In this document: piece after piece, positions 52,803-62,056 of the stretch
Numbering within the stretch: the stretch's first letter is position 1
Layout: every line of letters starts with the position of its first letter
Assembly: GCA_902612805.1 (NCBI GenBank)
Contig: CACMEY010000003.1
Coordinates: forward strand, 1-64,000
Reading direction: 5' to 3'
From: an uncultured Alphaproteobacteria bacterium
GTDB lineage: Bacteria > Pseudomonadota > Alphaproteobacteria > HIMB59 > GCA-002718135
DNA length: 64,000 bases
Notes under the pieces: model-generated
What the model was told of the DNA's origin: nothing
Database searches by the model: none
Seen by the model: the letters and a program-made list of their open reading frames with translations, nothing else
Made by a program: the position numbers and the translations under genes

Positions 52803-53392
52803 GTTGTAATTAACAACTTGTCATTTTTCGTTTGAATTTTTACCTTGGTTTTTATGGTGTTCATTTTTTTTCTTATTCTTGAAAGGTGGCTTTCAAGAGA
52901 ATTAGTTTCAATATTTGATTTAATATTTAAAATATTTTCTTTAATAAAATTTTTACTTGTTTCTTTCTTCCTAATCAAATAAGTCAAGATCTCTAACTCT
53001 ATTTTAGTTAGGTAGCAAAAATTATCATTATCAAGATTTATAAGCCTTTCATTATAAAGAGATAAATCATGAAACTGAACTTTTAAGTTCTGAACAAAGT
53101 ACTCAATTTTATTTTTTAAGTTATTTATACTGAGAGGACTATTTAGTATGTTTGATTTATTATTAAAATTTAATTTTTTCAAATTTGAAATTAATAAACA
53201 GTTGTTACTTAACTTGCTGTAGTCTCTAAAATCAATATCATTGTTACTTATAATAATAATGTTTGCTTGAGATACTTGTATATTATCTCTTATTTGATCT
53301 AATTTCATAATAGTTAATTCATAATCCGAAAGAAGAGAGGATAAAAAATTTTTAATATTGTTGTTACAAAATATATTTATTTCATTTTTCAT
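52799..53392 (-). CDS. Winged-helix regulator with a degenerate receiver-like domain
   Basis: The 197-residue product has a C-terminal OmpR-type winged helix (about 125-197: LTKIELEILTYLIRKK, then SLESHLSRIRKKMN). The N-terminal part has the length and alternating pattern of a receiver domain. It lacks the Asp-Asp/phosphorylated Asp/Lys set: no clear acidic pocket or LMD-type motif is seen. It is probably a phosphorylation-independent regulator with unknown targets. It overlaps the YggS-like gene as ATGA. Confidence 0.6.
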   Translation of the reverse strand: MKNEINIFCNNNIKNFLSSLLSDYELTIMKLDQIRDNIQVSQANIIIISNNDIDFRDYSKLSNNCLLISNLKKLNFNNKSNILNSPLSINNLKNKIEYFVQNLKVQFHDLSLYNERLINLDNDNFCYLTKIELEILTYLIRKKETSKNFIKENILNIKSNIETNSLESHLSRIRKKMNTIKTKVKIQTKNDKLLITT

Positions 53393-54027
53393 GATCTTTT
53401 TCCGAACAATATTGTTCCAAGCCTAATGTATGTCGGATTAAATTGTAGTGCTTTCTCATAGTCATCACTCATTCCAATGCTTAATTCATCAATATTATTT
53501 TCATTTGCAAGGAGTTTTAATTTATTAAAATGATTGCCTGGATCATCATCTATTGGGGGTATACACATTAAGCCGATAATGTGTAATTTCATTTCTTGTC
53601 TTAAAAAAAACAAAAAGTCCTTCGTATCTTCTGGAAAAATACCGCTTTTTGTCTTTTCTTTTCCTGTATTTACCTGAAGAAAAATTTTCTTATTTACTAG
53701 TAATTCTCTATATTTTGAGAACTCTCTAGCTATTTTTTCCCTATCTAAAGTATGAAAAACATCAAAAAGCTGAATAGCTTGCTTTACCTTATTTGATTGC
53801 AGAGGCCCAGTTAAATGAAGCTCTATTTTTGTATTATCCAGCTTTAGTTTTTGAAATTTTTCTTTTGCTTCTTGAACTCTATTTTCCCCAAATATATGTA
53901 CTCCGGCATTAATTGCTTCCAAGACACTTTTAAGTGGATGATTTTTAGATATAGCAACAATTTTGGCAGAATTACTGCTTTTTTTTAGAAAATCGTTTAT
54001 TTCATTGTATTTTTTTATATTAAACAT
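53389..54027 (-). CDS. YggS-type PLP homeostasis protein
   Basis: A 212-residue single-domain alanine-racemase-like barrel protein that binds pyridoxal phosphate and keeps PLP pools in balance. The PLP lysine is Lys28 in IVAISKNHP. Further motifs are FGENRVQEAKEK, LHLTGPLQSNK and the C-terminal SIGMSDDYEKAL and IRLGTILFG. An inverted repeat AATGTTGT/ACAACATT (54035-54056) lies just upstream of its start. Confidence 0.93.
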   Translation of the reverse strand: MFNIKKYNEINDFLKKSSNSAKIVAISKNHPLKSVLEAINAGVHIFGENRVQEAKEKFQKLKLDNTKIELHLTGPLQSNKVKQAIQLFDVFHTLDREKIAREFSKYRELLVNKKIFLQVNTGKEKTKSGIFPEDTKDFLFFLRQEMKLHIIGLMCIPPIDDDPGNHFNKLKLLANENNIDELSIGMSDDYEKALQFNPTYIRLGTILFGKRS

Positions 54028-54090
54028 AAATTATAATGTTGTAAAAAAACAACATTGTTTCAAAAAATATAATAAATCATTATGCTTTTT

Positions 54091-54119
54091 TTGTAATTTA
54101 TTCAATTTTTAAATATTAC
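54091..54119 (+). promoter_or_regulatory. Predicted porin promoter
   Basis: TTGTAA (54091-54096) and TATTAC (54114-54119) are separated by exactly 17 bp, predicting transcription from about 54126. That is the first base of the inverted repeat that follows. Confidence 0.5.
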
Positions 54120-54125
54120 ATCATC

Positions 54126-54165
54126 AATACAAGTTTGTTGCTTGTATTTAATGAATATTCATTAA
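54126..54165 (+). promoter_or_regulatory. Structured porin leader: stem-loop plus 18-bp palindrome
   Basis: AATACAAG (54126-54133) pairs with CTTGTATT (54141-54148) around loop TTTGTTG. It adjoins the perfect palindrome TTAATGAATATTCATTAA (54148-54165), and AAGGAG follows at 54171. The first stem would begin at the predicted mRNA 5' end, as in transcripts protected from decay. The second could be an operator or a second hairpin. Confidence 0.5.
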
Positions 54166-54181
54166 CTCAAAAGGAGTAATT

Positions 54182-55222
54182 ATGAAAAAAGAACTATTAA
54201 TGGGAACTGCTCTGGTTTCAACGCTAGGTGCTGCTTCAGTTGCTGAAGCTGTAACTGCTACTATGAGTGGTAACCACCAAACTGGTATTGAGTTTGATTC
54301 ACCAACAAATGGAACAGACACAAACGCTCAGATTAACGACAACAACTTTACTGTGTCTTTATCTGAAACTACTGATGGTGGTATGACTATTTCATCTAGC
54401 TTTAAAGTTATGGATGAAAATACTAAAGAAGACTATGATGCTGGATTTACTTTAGCATTTACTGATGGCTCTAAGCTTGATGTTATTGCTGCTGGTAACG
54501 CAGCTGGATCACACGCTGTATCTATTCCAGGTTCTGCAGGTGCTGAAGGTGTAACAACTACATCTACAAACTCTGCTCCAACTGGATTAGACTTCATGAC
54601 TGGATCAACTGCACTTGGTGTTGAATACCATACTGCTGCTGACTTCATGGCTGATGGTCTAAAACTATCTGTATCAGCTTCAACTGATAATGGTGCAGCT
54701 AATACTTCTACTTACAGAACAGATAGTCATATGGCAATTGGTGCTACTTATGTAACTGATCTTGGTGATACTGCTGTAACTGTTGGTGCTGGTTATACTA
54801 CTACTGATGGTTCTAGAGATGGAACTGCAATCAACAACGACCCTGCTGGTATGCATGTAGGTGTAAGTGCTGTTACTGGTGATTTAACAGTTGCTGTTGG
54901 ATTTGCTGACGGTGATGACACCTCAGGTGATAAAGATGGTAATGAGTACACTGGTGAAGTAGTTAAAGCTGGTGTTAAGTATGTAACTGGTGACCTAACA
55001 TTTAATGTTGGTTTAACATCAGGTACTTCAAAAGATGGCGCATTAGGAACTGCTGGTACAACTGAAGACTCAAAAGATGTGGCTTCAGCAAGTATTTCTT
55101 ATGCTGTTGCTTCTGGTGTAACTGCAATTCTAGGTTACACTGATGTTGACTCATCTGATGAAGGTGTAAACGACACTACTGATGGATCTGCATGGTACAT
55201 CGGTGCAAACATGGCATTTTAA
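54182..55222 (+). CDS. Outer-membrane porin
   Basis: A 346-residue general porin-like beta-barrel. It has a signal peptide (1-23, cleavage after VAEA), then alternating short amphipathic strands with Gly/Asp/Thr-rich turns, repeated TGDLTxxVG elements and a C-terminal aromatic residue (GANMAF) as required for Bam insertion. The base and codon choice (ACT, GGT, GCT) is richer in G+C than its neighbours, suggesting high expression. Strong Shine-Dalgarno sequence AAGGAG. Confidence 0.88.
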   Translation: MKKELLMGTALVSTLGAASVAEAVTATMSGNHQTGIEFDSPTNGTDTNAQINDNNFTVSLSETTDGGMTISSSFKVMDENTKEDYDAGFTLAFTDGSKLDVIAAGNAAGSHAVSIPGSAGAEGVTTTSTNSAPTGLDFMTGSTALGVEYHTAADFMADGLKLSVSASTDNGAANTSTYRTDSHMAIGATYVTDLGDTAVTVGAGYTTTDGSRDGTAINNDPAGMHVGVSAVTGDLTVAVGFADGDDTSGDKDGNEYTGEVVKAGVKYVTGDLTFNVGLTSGTSKDGALGTAGTTEDSKDVASASISYAVASGVTAILGYTDVDSSDEGVNDTTDGSAWYIGANMAF

Positions 55223-55242
55223 TTAAAGATTTAATATCTTTT

Positions 55243-55274
55243 AAAACGGCACTTATTTAAGTGCCGTTTTTTTT
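55243..55274 (+). terminator. Intrinsic terminator of the porin gene
   Basis: AAAACGGCACTTA (55243-55255) pairs with TAAGTGCCGTTTT (55258-55270), followed by a run of T. This is the strongest terminator of the window. Confidence 0.92.
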
Positions 55275-55314
55275 ATGTTTTACATTTACTCCTCAATACA
55301 ATAATTAATAATTT

Positions 55315-55920
55315 ATGTTTATGCATAGGATTGTTCTAATATTTTCTTTGTTAATTATATATTCGTGCAATAGTAATAAAAGTGAAGAAGAAATGGACGA
55401 GTTATGGTCAAAGGCTCAAACTAGACAAACCATACTGGACAGATCTGGAACAAAATTTAACTCTGCAATTGATATGGATCTAGCGATGAGAGATGCAGAA
55501 ACAAGGCTTCAAAGTGGCGGAGGTTTATTAGGTAAAGGAGGCTTGTCAATTGAGGGCATACTTGGCCGCAAAAATACAAAGGAAGATACATCTAATACAG
55601 TTAGTATGTCAGTAAACGCTTATCTATGGAGAGCGGCACTAGACACGATTGACTTCATGCCATTAAACTCTGCTGATCAAATTGGTGGCACTATAATAAC
55701 TGATTGGTATTCAACATCAAATAATCAAAATGAACGATGTAAACTTAATATATTTATAACTGGTAAAAAACTAAATACAGAAAATCTTAAAGTCACTTCT
55801 TTTTGTCAAGAATTGAAAAATCAAATATGGGTTAATAAAAAAATTGATGTAGAAAATAATTTAAAAATTGAAAATGCGATTTTAAATAAAGCAAAAAAAC
55901 TAAGACTTCAATCTAGCTAA
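55315..55920 (+). CDS. DUF3576 lipoprotein
   Basis: A 201-residue lipoprotein (lipobox IYSC about 14-17) of the DUF3576 family. It has the [29 protein letters not shown] core and a conserved CKLNIFITG. It regularly precedes leuS and lptE in alphaproteobacteria and is thought to serve the envelope; the mechanism is unknown. A second ATG two codons later is equally possible. Confidence 0.85.
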   Translation: MFMHRIVLIFSLLIIYSCNSNKSEEEMDELWSKAQTRQTILDRSGTKFNSAIDMDLAMRDAETRLQSGGGLLGKGGLSIEGILGRKNTKEDTSNTVSMSVNAYLWRAALDTIDFMPLNSADQIGGTIITDWYSTSNNQNERCKLNIFITGKKLNTENLKVTSFCQELKNQIWVNKKIDVENNLKIENAILNKAKKLRLQSS

Positions 55921-55924
55921 AATA

Positions 55925-58438
55925 GTGTCATCAAGATACAATCATAAAATAATTGAAAAAAAATGGCAAAAAGCATGGTCTGAAAAAAATGTTTTTCAAA
56001 CAACAAAAGATAAGAGTAAAAAAAAATATTATGTTTTAGAAATGTTTCCTTATCCATCTGGAAAAATCCACATGGGACATGTTCGAAACTATACACTAGG
56101 TGACGTAGTAGCAAGATACAAGATGATGAAAGGGTTTAATGTTCTTCATCCTATGGGATGGGATGCGTTTGGCCTGCCTGCTGAAAACGCAGCTTTAACT
56201 GAAAAAAAACACCCTGAAAGCTGGACCTATGAAAATATAAAGACAATGAAAAGTCAATTGTTACAAATGGGATTGTCTTTAGACTGGGATCGGGAAATTG
56301 CTACATGTCACCCTGAGTATTACAAACACGAACAAAAGTTTTTTATTGATATGTTTAAGGCTGGTCTCGCCTATAAAAAAGAGGCTGAAGTAAACTGGGA
56401 TCCAGTTGACAAAACTGTTCTAGCCAATGAACAAGTAATAGATGGAAGGGGTTGGAGATCTGGAGCGCTTGTAGAAAAAAAGAAACTGTCACAATGGTTT
56501 TTAAAAATAAGCAAATACTCAGATGAGCTTTTAAATGATCTTGATGGGTTAAATAATTGGCCTAATAAGGTCAAAATTATGCAATCAAATTGGATTGGTA
56601 AATCTACAGGAGCAGAAATAGACTTTAAAATCTTTAATGAAAGTAAAAAAATTACTATCTTTACTACAAGGCCTGATACTATTTTTGGAGCAACTTTTAT
56701 AGCCATATCTATAGAACATGAATTAGCAATAAAAATTTCAAAAAAAAACAATGATTTAAAAAAATTTATAAGGGATTGTAAAAAATTAAATTTTGAAAAA
56801 GAAAAACGAGGTTTTAATACTGGTTTATCAGTTGAGCATCCGTTTATAGATGGAAAAAGATTACCAATCTTTATAGCGAATTTTGTTTTAAAAGAATATG
56901 GGTTAGGTGCAATTTTTGGTTGCCCAGCTCATGATCAACGAGATTTAGATTTTGCGATAGAGTATAATCTTGAGGTAATTCCTGTTGTAAAACCAAGTAA
57001 TTTTGATGAGGTTTCTTTTAAAATTAATGACGTGGCCTTTACTGATAATGGAGTAATCATAAATTCTAGTTTTTTGAATGGTTTAGGTGTGGGGGAAGCA
57101 AAAGATAAAATTATAGATGAAATTGAAAAGAAAAAAATTGGAAGAAAAAAAGTAAACTTTAAGCTAAGAGATTGGGGTATTTCTAGACAGAGATTTTGGG
57201 GTTGCCCAATACCTATTATTTATAGGGAGGATGGGGAAATATTACCAATCGAAGAAGAAGAGCTTCCTGTCAAACTTCCTGATATTGAGAAATTTAATGA
57301 GTCATCAACCGCCTTAAATAATATTTCTGGTTGGAAAGAAACAACTTGCCCTAAAACAGGTATGAAAGCACTAAGAGAAACTGATACATTTGATACTTTT
57401 TTTGAGTCTTCTTGGTATTACTTTCGTTATTGTAATGCAAGATTAGACAAACCTTTTGATAAAGAAGATATAGATTATTGGTTGCCTGTGGACCAATATA
57501 TTGGCGGCATTGAGCATGCTATACTGCACCTATTATATTCAAGGTTTTTTACAAAAGTTTTGAGAGACCTTGGGTATTTTAGTTTAAATGAACCTTTTAA
57601 AGGATTGTTTACTCAGGGCATGGTTACACATAAGACCTATAAAAACTCAAATCAAGAATGGGTGGAGCCAAAAGACGTTGAGGAGGTTGACGATACCTTA
57701 GTAGATAGTAATAAGTTCAAAGTTGAGGTTGGTAAGATTGAAAAAATGAGTAAGTCTAAAAAAAATGTTGTGGACCCAAACGATATAATTAATTCTTATG
57801 GTGCGGATACAGCTAGGTGGTTTATGTTATCTGATAGCCCCCCTGAAAGAGATTTGCAATGGACAAACACTGGGATAGCAGCATCATTTAAGTTTATTAA
57901 TAAATTATATGAATTTGTAGAAAAATTTAGAAATTATGACGCGGAAAAACATAATGACTCTGATGTTATGGAAGATCTTAAAAGTAGAGTTAATCAAGTT
58001 TCAGAAAATATAGAAGCATTTCAATTCAATAAGTCAGTTGCTAAAATTTATGAATTTGTAAATATTTTAAATGATGCAGTTTCAAAAAAAATAATGTCTA
58101 GAAACAATTTTGAGTGGTCATTAAAAAAGCTATCAATAATTTTACAACCTTTTGTGCCACACATTAGTGAAGAAATTTGGTCAAGCCTAGGAAATGAAAC
58201 ATTGTGTATTACTGAAGTTTGGCCTGAAGAAGAAACGCAAAGAAAAATAAAATTAAATATTGCTATTCAGATTAACGGTAAAACTAGACAAATTATTAAA
58301 ATTGATGAAGATTTAACAAAAGAAAGTATACTAGAATTAGTAAAAAACAATGAAAAAATTAAGAAAAATTTGAGTGGAAAAAAAATTATTAGAGAAATAT
58401 ATGTACCTAGTAAAATAGTAAATTTAGTTGTTGGATGA
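55925..58438 (+). CDS. leuS: Leucyl-tRNA synthetase LeuS
   Basis: An 837-residue class I synthetase. The HIGH-type motif is PSGKIHMGH (about 43-51), then the CP1 editing domain with [17 protein letters not shown] is at about 608, and the tRNA-binding C-terminal domain follows. The start is GTG 4 bp after the preceding stop. It overlaps lptE as ATGA. Confidence 0.96.
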   Translation: MSSRYNHKIIEKKWQKAWSEKNVFQTTKDKSKKKYYVLEMFPYPSGKIHMGHVRNYTLGDVVARYKMMKGFNVLHPMGWDAFGLPAENAALTEKKHPESWTYENIKTMKSQLLQMGLSLDWDREIATCHPEYYKHEQKFFIDMFKAGLAYKKEAEVNWDPVDKTVLANEQVIDGRGWRSGALVEKKKLSQWFLKISKYSDELLNDLDGLNNWPNKVKIMQSNWIGKSTGAEIDFKIFNESKKITIFTTRPDTIFGATFIAISIEHELAIKISKKNNDLKKFIRDCKKLNFEKEKRGFNTGLSVEHPFIDGKRLPIFIANFVLKEYGLGAIFGCPAHDQRDLDFAIEYNLEVIPVVKPSNFDEVSFKINDVAFTDNGVIINSSFLNGLGVGEAKDKIIDEIEKKKIGRKKVNFKLRDWGISRQRFWGCPIPIIYREDGEILPIEEEELPVKLPDIEKFNESSTALNNISGWKETTCPKTGMKALRETDTFDTFFESSWYYFRYCNARLDKPFDKEDIDYWLPVDQYIGGIEHAILHLLYSRFFTKVLRDLGYFSLNEPFKGLFTQGMVTHKTYKNSNQEWVEPKDVEEVDDTLVDSNKFKVEVGKIEKMSKSKKNVVDPNDIINSYGADTARWFMLSDSPPERDLQWTNTGIAASFKFINKLYEFVEKFRNYDAEKHNDSDVMEDLKSRVNQVSENIEAFQFNKSVAKIYEFVNILNDAVSKKIMSRNNFEWSLKKLSIILQPFVPHISEEIWSSLGNETLCITEVWPEEETQRKIKLNIAIQINGKTRQIIKIDEDLTKESILELVKNNEKIKKNLSGKKIIREIYVPSKIVNLVVG

Positions 58439-58923
58439 AAAAATTAATTTACTTGTTTCTCATTGTTTTTATTGCATCTTGTGATGAGATTGAATTTGTT
58501 TACAAGGAAAATAAAAATCTTATAAACCCACTTTTTGAAAAGACTGAAGTAAATACTTCTGGTCTTGATATAGCATACATTAGTTCTTATATTCCTAGAA
58601 TTTTTGGTGAAAACAAAGAAAATAGCTTCACCCTTTCAATTAATATTGAAGAAAAGAAAACCAAAAGATCAGTCGAGTCAAACCAAGCCACATCTAACCT
58701 TAGGTATGAGCTTAGATTTTATTATAGCGTAACATCAAACATTAAAAATTGTGTGACATATGAAAAAGAAATTTTATCCTACTTTTCAATTATTCCTAAA
58801 TCAGAGGGATATAATTATGGAGCGGACAGCTCTTTAGAAAAAAAATATGAGCTAGCAATAAATGATAATTTAAATCAGTTTGTATCTTTTTTATCGGACA
58901 TAAATATCAATATTTGTAAATGA
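58435..58923 (+). CDS. lptE: LPS-assembly lipoprotein LptE-like protein
   Basis: A 162-residue lipoprotein with lipobox IASC (Cys16). The short protein matches LptE by size, lipidation and the conserved leuS-lptE-holA order; sequence motifs are weak, as usual for this family. It would plug the LptD barrel for LPS export. Confidence 0.75.
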   Translation: MKKLIYLFLIVFIASCDEIEFVYKENKNLINPLFEKTEVNTSGLDIAYISSYIPRIFGENKENSFTLSINIEEKKTKRSVESNQATSNLRYELRFYYSVTSNIKNCVTYEKEILSYFSIIPKSEGYNYGADSSLEKKYELAINDNLNQFVSFLSDININICK

Positions 58924-59858
58924 GACTCGACCCTCTTAACATAGTTTTAGGTCAAGATATTAAGGGCCTAAAAAGATTTTATTTTGTAAGCGGTAATGAG
59001 AAAACACTTATAGAGAAAATTACAACAAAAATTATTGAAAAATATAAAGTTAATGAAAATGCTGCAGTTACTAATATTGATTCAATTAAAGATTATGTTG
59101 ATGAAGGGGGGTTATTCGAAAATAAGAGAATTATATTAGTAAAGAATTGTAAAGAAATTAACGAGCAAATTTTAAAACAACTAAGCAATTCAAATGATTT
59201 ATTTATTTTTGCTCAAGAAAATTCACAAAAAATAAAAAAGATAAAAGATATTTTTTTAAAAGATAAAGATTCTTATTTAATAGATTGTTATGAGTTAGAC
59301 CAAAACTCAAAAGTAAGAGTTGTAAATGAGTTTATTAAATTATCAGGTAAAAAATTAGATGAAAATCTATACTGGTTTTTAATTGAAAAACTAAACAACA
59401 AGTACGCATTTCTAGAAAACACCTTAAATGTTATATTGAGCTTAGATGAAAAAGACATTAATCTCTACAATGTTAAAAAGTTGTTAACTGCTAATATCTC
59501 TGGAAAAGAAAAGGTTTTTTTTAGCTTATTTAAAAAAAATAGGGAAATAATTGAAATATACAGAGAAAAAGTAACTTCAACATCTGATGTAAATGAATTT
59601 TATTATTATTTAAAATCCTTTTGTCAGTTAATTATAGATAGTAAAAATGAACAAGAATACAACAAAAGAATACCTGTGTATTTGTTCAGAGAAAAAAGTT
59701 TTTTAATTGATATTTATAGGAAATATAATTCAAAAAAGAAAAAAGCTCTCTTAACACTGCTGTCTACTACTGAAAAAATGTTAAGAAAAGAAAGTGATTT
59801 ATCTTTAATCTCAGGTCTTCGTTTTGTTTTAAATATAAAGAAAATTACTATTTCTTAA
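58920..59858 (+). CDS. holA: DNA polymerase III subunit delta HolA
   Basis: A 312-residue clamp-loader subunit that opens the beta clamp. The N-terminal ATPase-like domain begins KRFYFVSGNEKTLIEKI. The NIDSIKDYVDEGGLFENKRIILVKN segment is the typical delta region (split here by one turn), and the helical C-terminal domain is complete. It overlaps lptE (ATGA) and, at its end, the convergent parB by 11 bp. Confidence 0.88.
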   Translation: MRLDPLNIVLGQDIKGLKRFYFVSGNEKTLIEKITTKIIEKYKVNENAAVTNIDSIKDYVDEGGLFENKRIILVKNCKEINEQILKQLSNSNDLFIFAQENSQKIKKIKDIFLKDKDSYLIDCYELDQNSKVRVVNEFIKLSGKKLDENLYWFLIEKLNNKYAFLENTLNVILSLDEKDINLYNVKKLLTANISGKEKVFFSLFKKNREIIEIYREKVTSTSDVNEFYYYLKSFCQLIIDSKNEQEYNKRIPVYLFREKSFLIDIYRKYNSKKKKALLTLLSTTEKMLRKESDLSLISGLRFVLNIKKITIS

Positions 59859-60687
59859 GTCTTTTCATTAAGTCATCTAGTTGATTTAAATCTGAATAAT
59901 ATAATGTAAGAGATCCAGATGATCCGTTCTCATTAAATTGTATTGAAGTTTTAAGGCCTATTTTATCTGAAAGCTCCTTTTCAAGATCAATAATATTTGG
60001 GTCTTTTAAAATTTTTTTCGATTTGTTTTTTTTAAATTCTGAGGTTATTTTCTCAACTTGTCTAACGCTAAGTTTTTTTGCAACTATTTCATTTGCTTTA
60101 TTTACAGCATCCGGAACACCGATGAGAGCTCGGGCATGGCCCATTGATAAGCTTCCATTTATTACCATCTGTTGTATTCTTTCATCAAGCTCCAAAAGGC
60201 GTAAAATATTTGATACATGACTTGAACTTTTACCTATAAGTTTAGCTAAGGTCTCATTATTAATTTTTTTTATATCTATTAAACCTTTATATGCGCTAGC
60301 TTCTTCAATCACATTCAGATCTTCTCTTTGAATATTTTCAATTAAAGCAGCCTCTAAAACATTTATATCATCAAGATATTTAACTACGCAGTCGATTTCG
60401 TGTACCCCTATCAATTGACTTGCTCTCCACCTTCTTTCGCCGGCTATAATTTGATACTGATTGTCATTTGTTGGTTTTACAATTATGGGCTGAATTAAGC
60501 CTTGGCTTTTGATTGAAGACGAAAGCTCTTTAAGATCCTCGTCTTTAAATTTTTTACGAGGTTGAGATGGGTTAGGAATTATTTGAGATATATTGATTTT
60601 TTGGATCCCTGTGTTGCTTTCACTGTTATGGTTTTTTGTTGATAAAAGAGCTCCTAGGCCCATACCTAGCTTGTTTTCTTTATTCAT
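59848..60687 (-). CDS. parB: Chromosome partitioning protein ParB
   Basis: A 279-residue ParB/Spo0J protein. An N-terminal ParA-contact peptide (GMGLGALL, 8-15) is followed by the CTP-binding domain with NPSQPRKKF and GERRWRAS (about 77-84). The central HTH (SSSHVSNILRLLELDE) reads parS, and a C-terminal dimerisation domain completes it. A matching parS-like palindrome lies at 63928-63939. It overlaps parA by 8 bp. Confidence 0.96.
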   Translation of the reverse strand: MNKENKLGMGLGALLSTKNHNSESNTGIQKINISQIIPNPSQPRKKFKDEDLKELSSSIKSQGLIQPIIVKPTNDNQYQIIAGERRWRASQLIGVHEIDCVVKYLDDINVLEAALIENIQREDLNVIEEASAYKGLIDIKKINNETLAKLIGKSSSHVSNILRLLELDERIQQMVINGSLSMGHARALIGVPDAVNKANEIVAKKLSVRQVEKITSEFKKNKSKKILKDPNIIDLEKELSDKIGLKTSIQFNENGSSGSLTLYYSDLNQLDDLMKRLKK

Positions 60688-61453
60688 AATTTTTATTTTG
60701 ATTTAAAATGACTTCTTTTGCAAGCTCAATATAAGCTAAAGAGCCTGCAGCTTGTGTATCGTATACTAATGCTGGTTTACCATGACTTGGGGCTTCAGAT
60801 ATTTTAACATTTCTAGGAATTGTTGTTTTATACACTTGATTTCCAAAATGTTGCCTTACGTCTTTCTCTACAAGTGAGCTTAATGAATTTCTTTTGTCTA
60901 ACATTGTAAGTAATATTCCCTCAATTTTTAAGTCATTATTATAATTTTTTTGAATTAGTTTAATTGTGTTCATTAAAGCTGAAAGGCCCTCAAGGGCAAA
61001 AAACTCTGACTGAAGAGGAATAAGTGTAGTATCAGATGCAACTAATGAATTGATTGTTAGAAGCCCAAGTGCGGGTGGGCAATCAACAAAGATGAAATCA
61101 AAATCATTAATTTCAGAAAATATAGACTTAAATATAAACTCTCTTTTTTCAAAATTTGTCAGTTCCACCTCAGCAGCCGCTAGATCAGTGTTTGCCCCAA
61201 TTATTTTAAGGCCTGGAATTAGTGTTTCTTTAATTCCTTCATTCAAAAGTTTCTTTTCATGAATCATTTCATAAATTGTTGGTTTTCTTGAATCATAGGT
61301 CAGGCCTAGTCCTGTACTTGCATTTCCTTGCGGGTCAGCATCAACAATTAAAACATTTTTTTTCACTGCAGCTAATGAGGTAGCTAGGTTTATTGTGGTT
61401 GTGGTTTTGCCAACACCACCTTTTTGGTTAGATATAGAAATAATTTTTTTCAC
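60680..61453 (-). CDS. parA: Chromosome partitioning ATPase ParA
   Basis: A 257-residue Walker-type ATPase with the deviant P-loop KGGVGKTTT (11-19), signature DADPQGNAST and FVDCPPALG. It drives ParB-parS segregation. The start is GTG overlapping the rsmG stop by 4 bp. Confidence 0.97.
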   Translation of the reverse strand: MKKIISISNQKGGVGKTTTTINLATSLAAVKKNVLIVDADPQGNASTGLGLTYDSRKPTIYEMIHEKKLLNEGIKETLIPGLKIIGANTDLAAAEVELTNFEKREFIFKSIFSEINDFDFIFVDCPPALGLLTINSLVASDTTLIPLQSEFFALEGLSALMNTIKLIQKNYNNDLKIEGILLTMLDKRNSLSSLVEKDVRQHFGNQVYKTTIPRNVKISEAPSHGKPALVYDTQAAGSLAYIELAKEVILNQNKNYE

Positions 61454-62055
61454 AGTTTTTTATATTTGTTTATTTTTAATACATACCCACCTCCCATACT
61501 TTGACTTGGATAAAGATCGTATTCAAAGCTAAAGGATTTTTTTGCATCATGTATTTCTTTCTTAACACTTCTTCCTTTTAGAAAAAGCAGTGATGTATTT
61601 TTTTTAGTAAAAAAGCGTGAATAATCTAGTAATTTAGCTAATGGGGCAAAAGCACGACAAATAATAAAGTCAAATTTTTGATTTTTTATTTTTTCAACCC
61701 TTGTACAAATAGTTTTTATTTCTAAATTCTGCTCGTGTGCAAATTCTTTGATAAAGTTTATTTTTTTCATCTTTGAGTCAATCAATAATATATTTGAATG
61801 CCCAAAAATATGTAAAATCACTCCTGGTAGCCCAGCACCGGTACCAAGGTCTATTATTGATGCATTTTTTTTCAAAATAAATTCAGACAACTGTAATGAA
61901 TCATTAATATGTCTATCCCATGCAACATCAAGTGTTGAAGGTCCTACTAAATTGTGTATTTGGTTGCTTTTTGTTAACTTTAGTATGTAGCTATTGATTA
62001 AATCAATTTGCTTTCTGTTAAGTTTGTATTTTTTTATTACAGCGCTTTTGTCCAA
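61450..62055 (-). CDS. rsmG: 16S rRNA m7G527 methyltransferase RsmG
   Basis: A 201-residue SAM methyltransferase (GidB family) with motif I IDLGTGAGLPGVIL, preceded by LVGPSTLDVAWDRHINDSLQL, the family signature. The start is TTG at 62055, one base after the mnmG stop. No better start gives the full N-terminus. Confidence 0.92.
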   Translation of the reverse strand: MDKSAVIKKYKLNRKQIDLINSYILKLTKSNQIHNLVGPSTLDVAWDRHINDSLQLSEFILKKNASIIDLGTGAGLPGVILHIFGHSNILLIDSKMKKINFIKEFAHEQNLEIKTICTRVEKIKNQKFDFIICRAFAPLAKLLDYSRFFTKKNTSLLFLKGRSVKKEIHDAKKSFSFEYDLYPSQSMGGGYVLKINKYKKL

Positions 62056-62056
62056 A

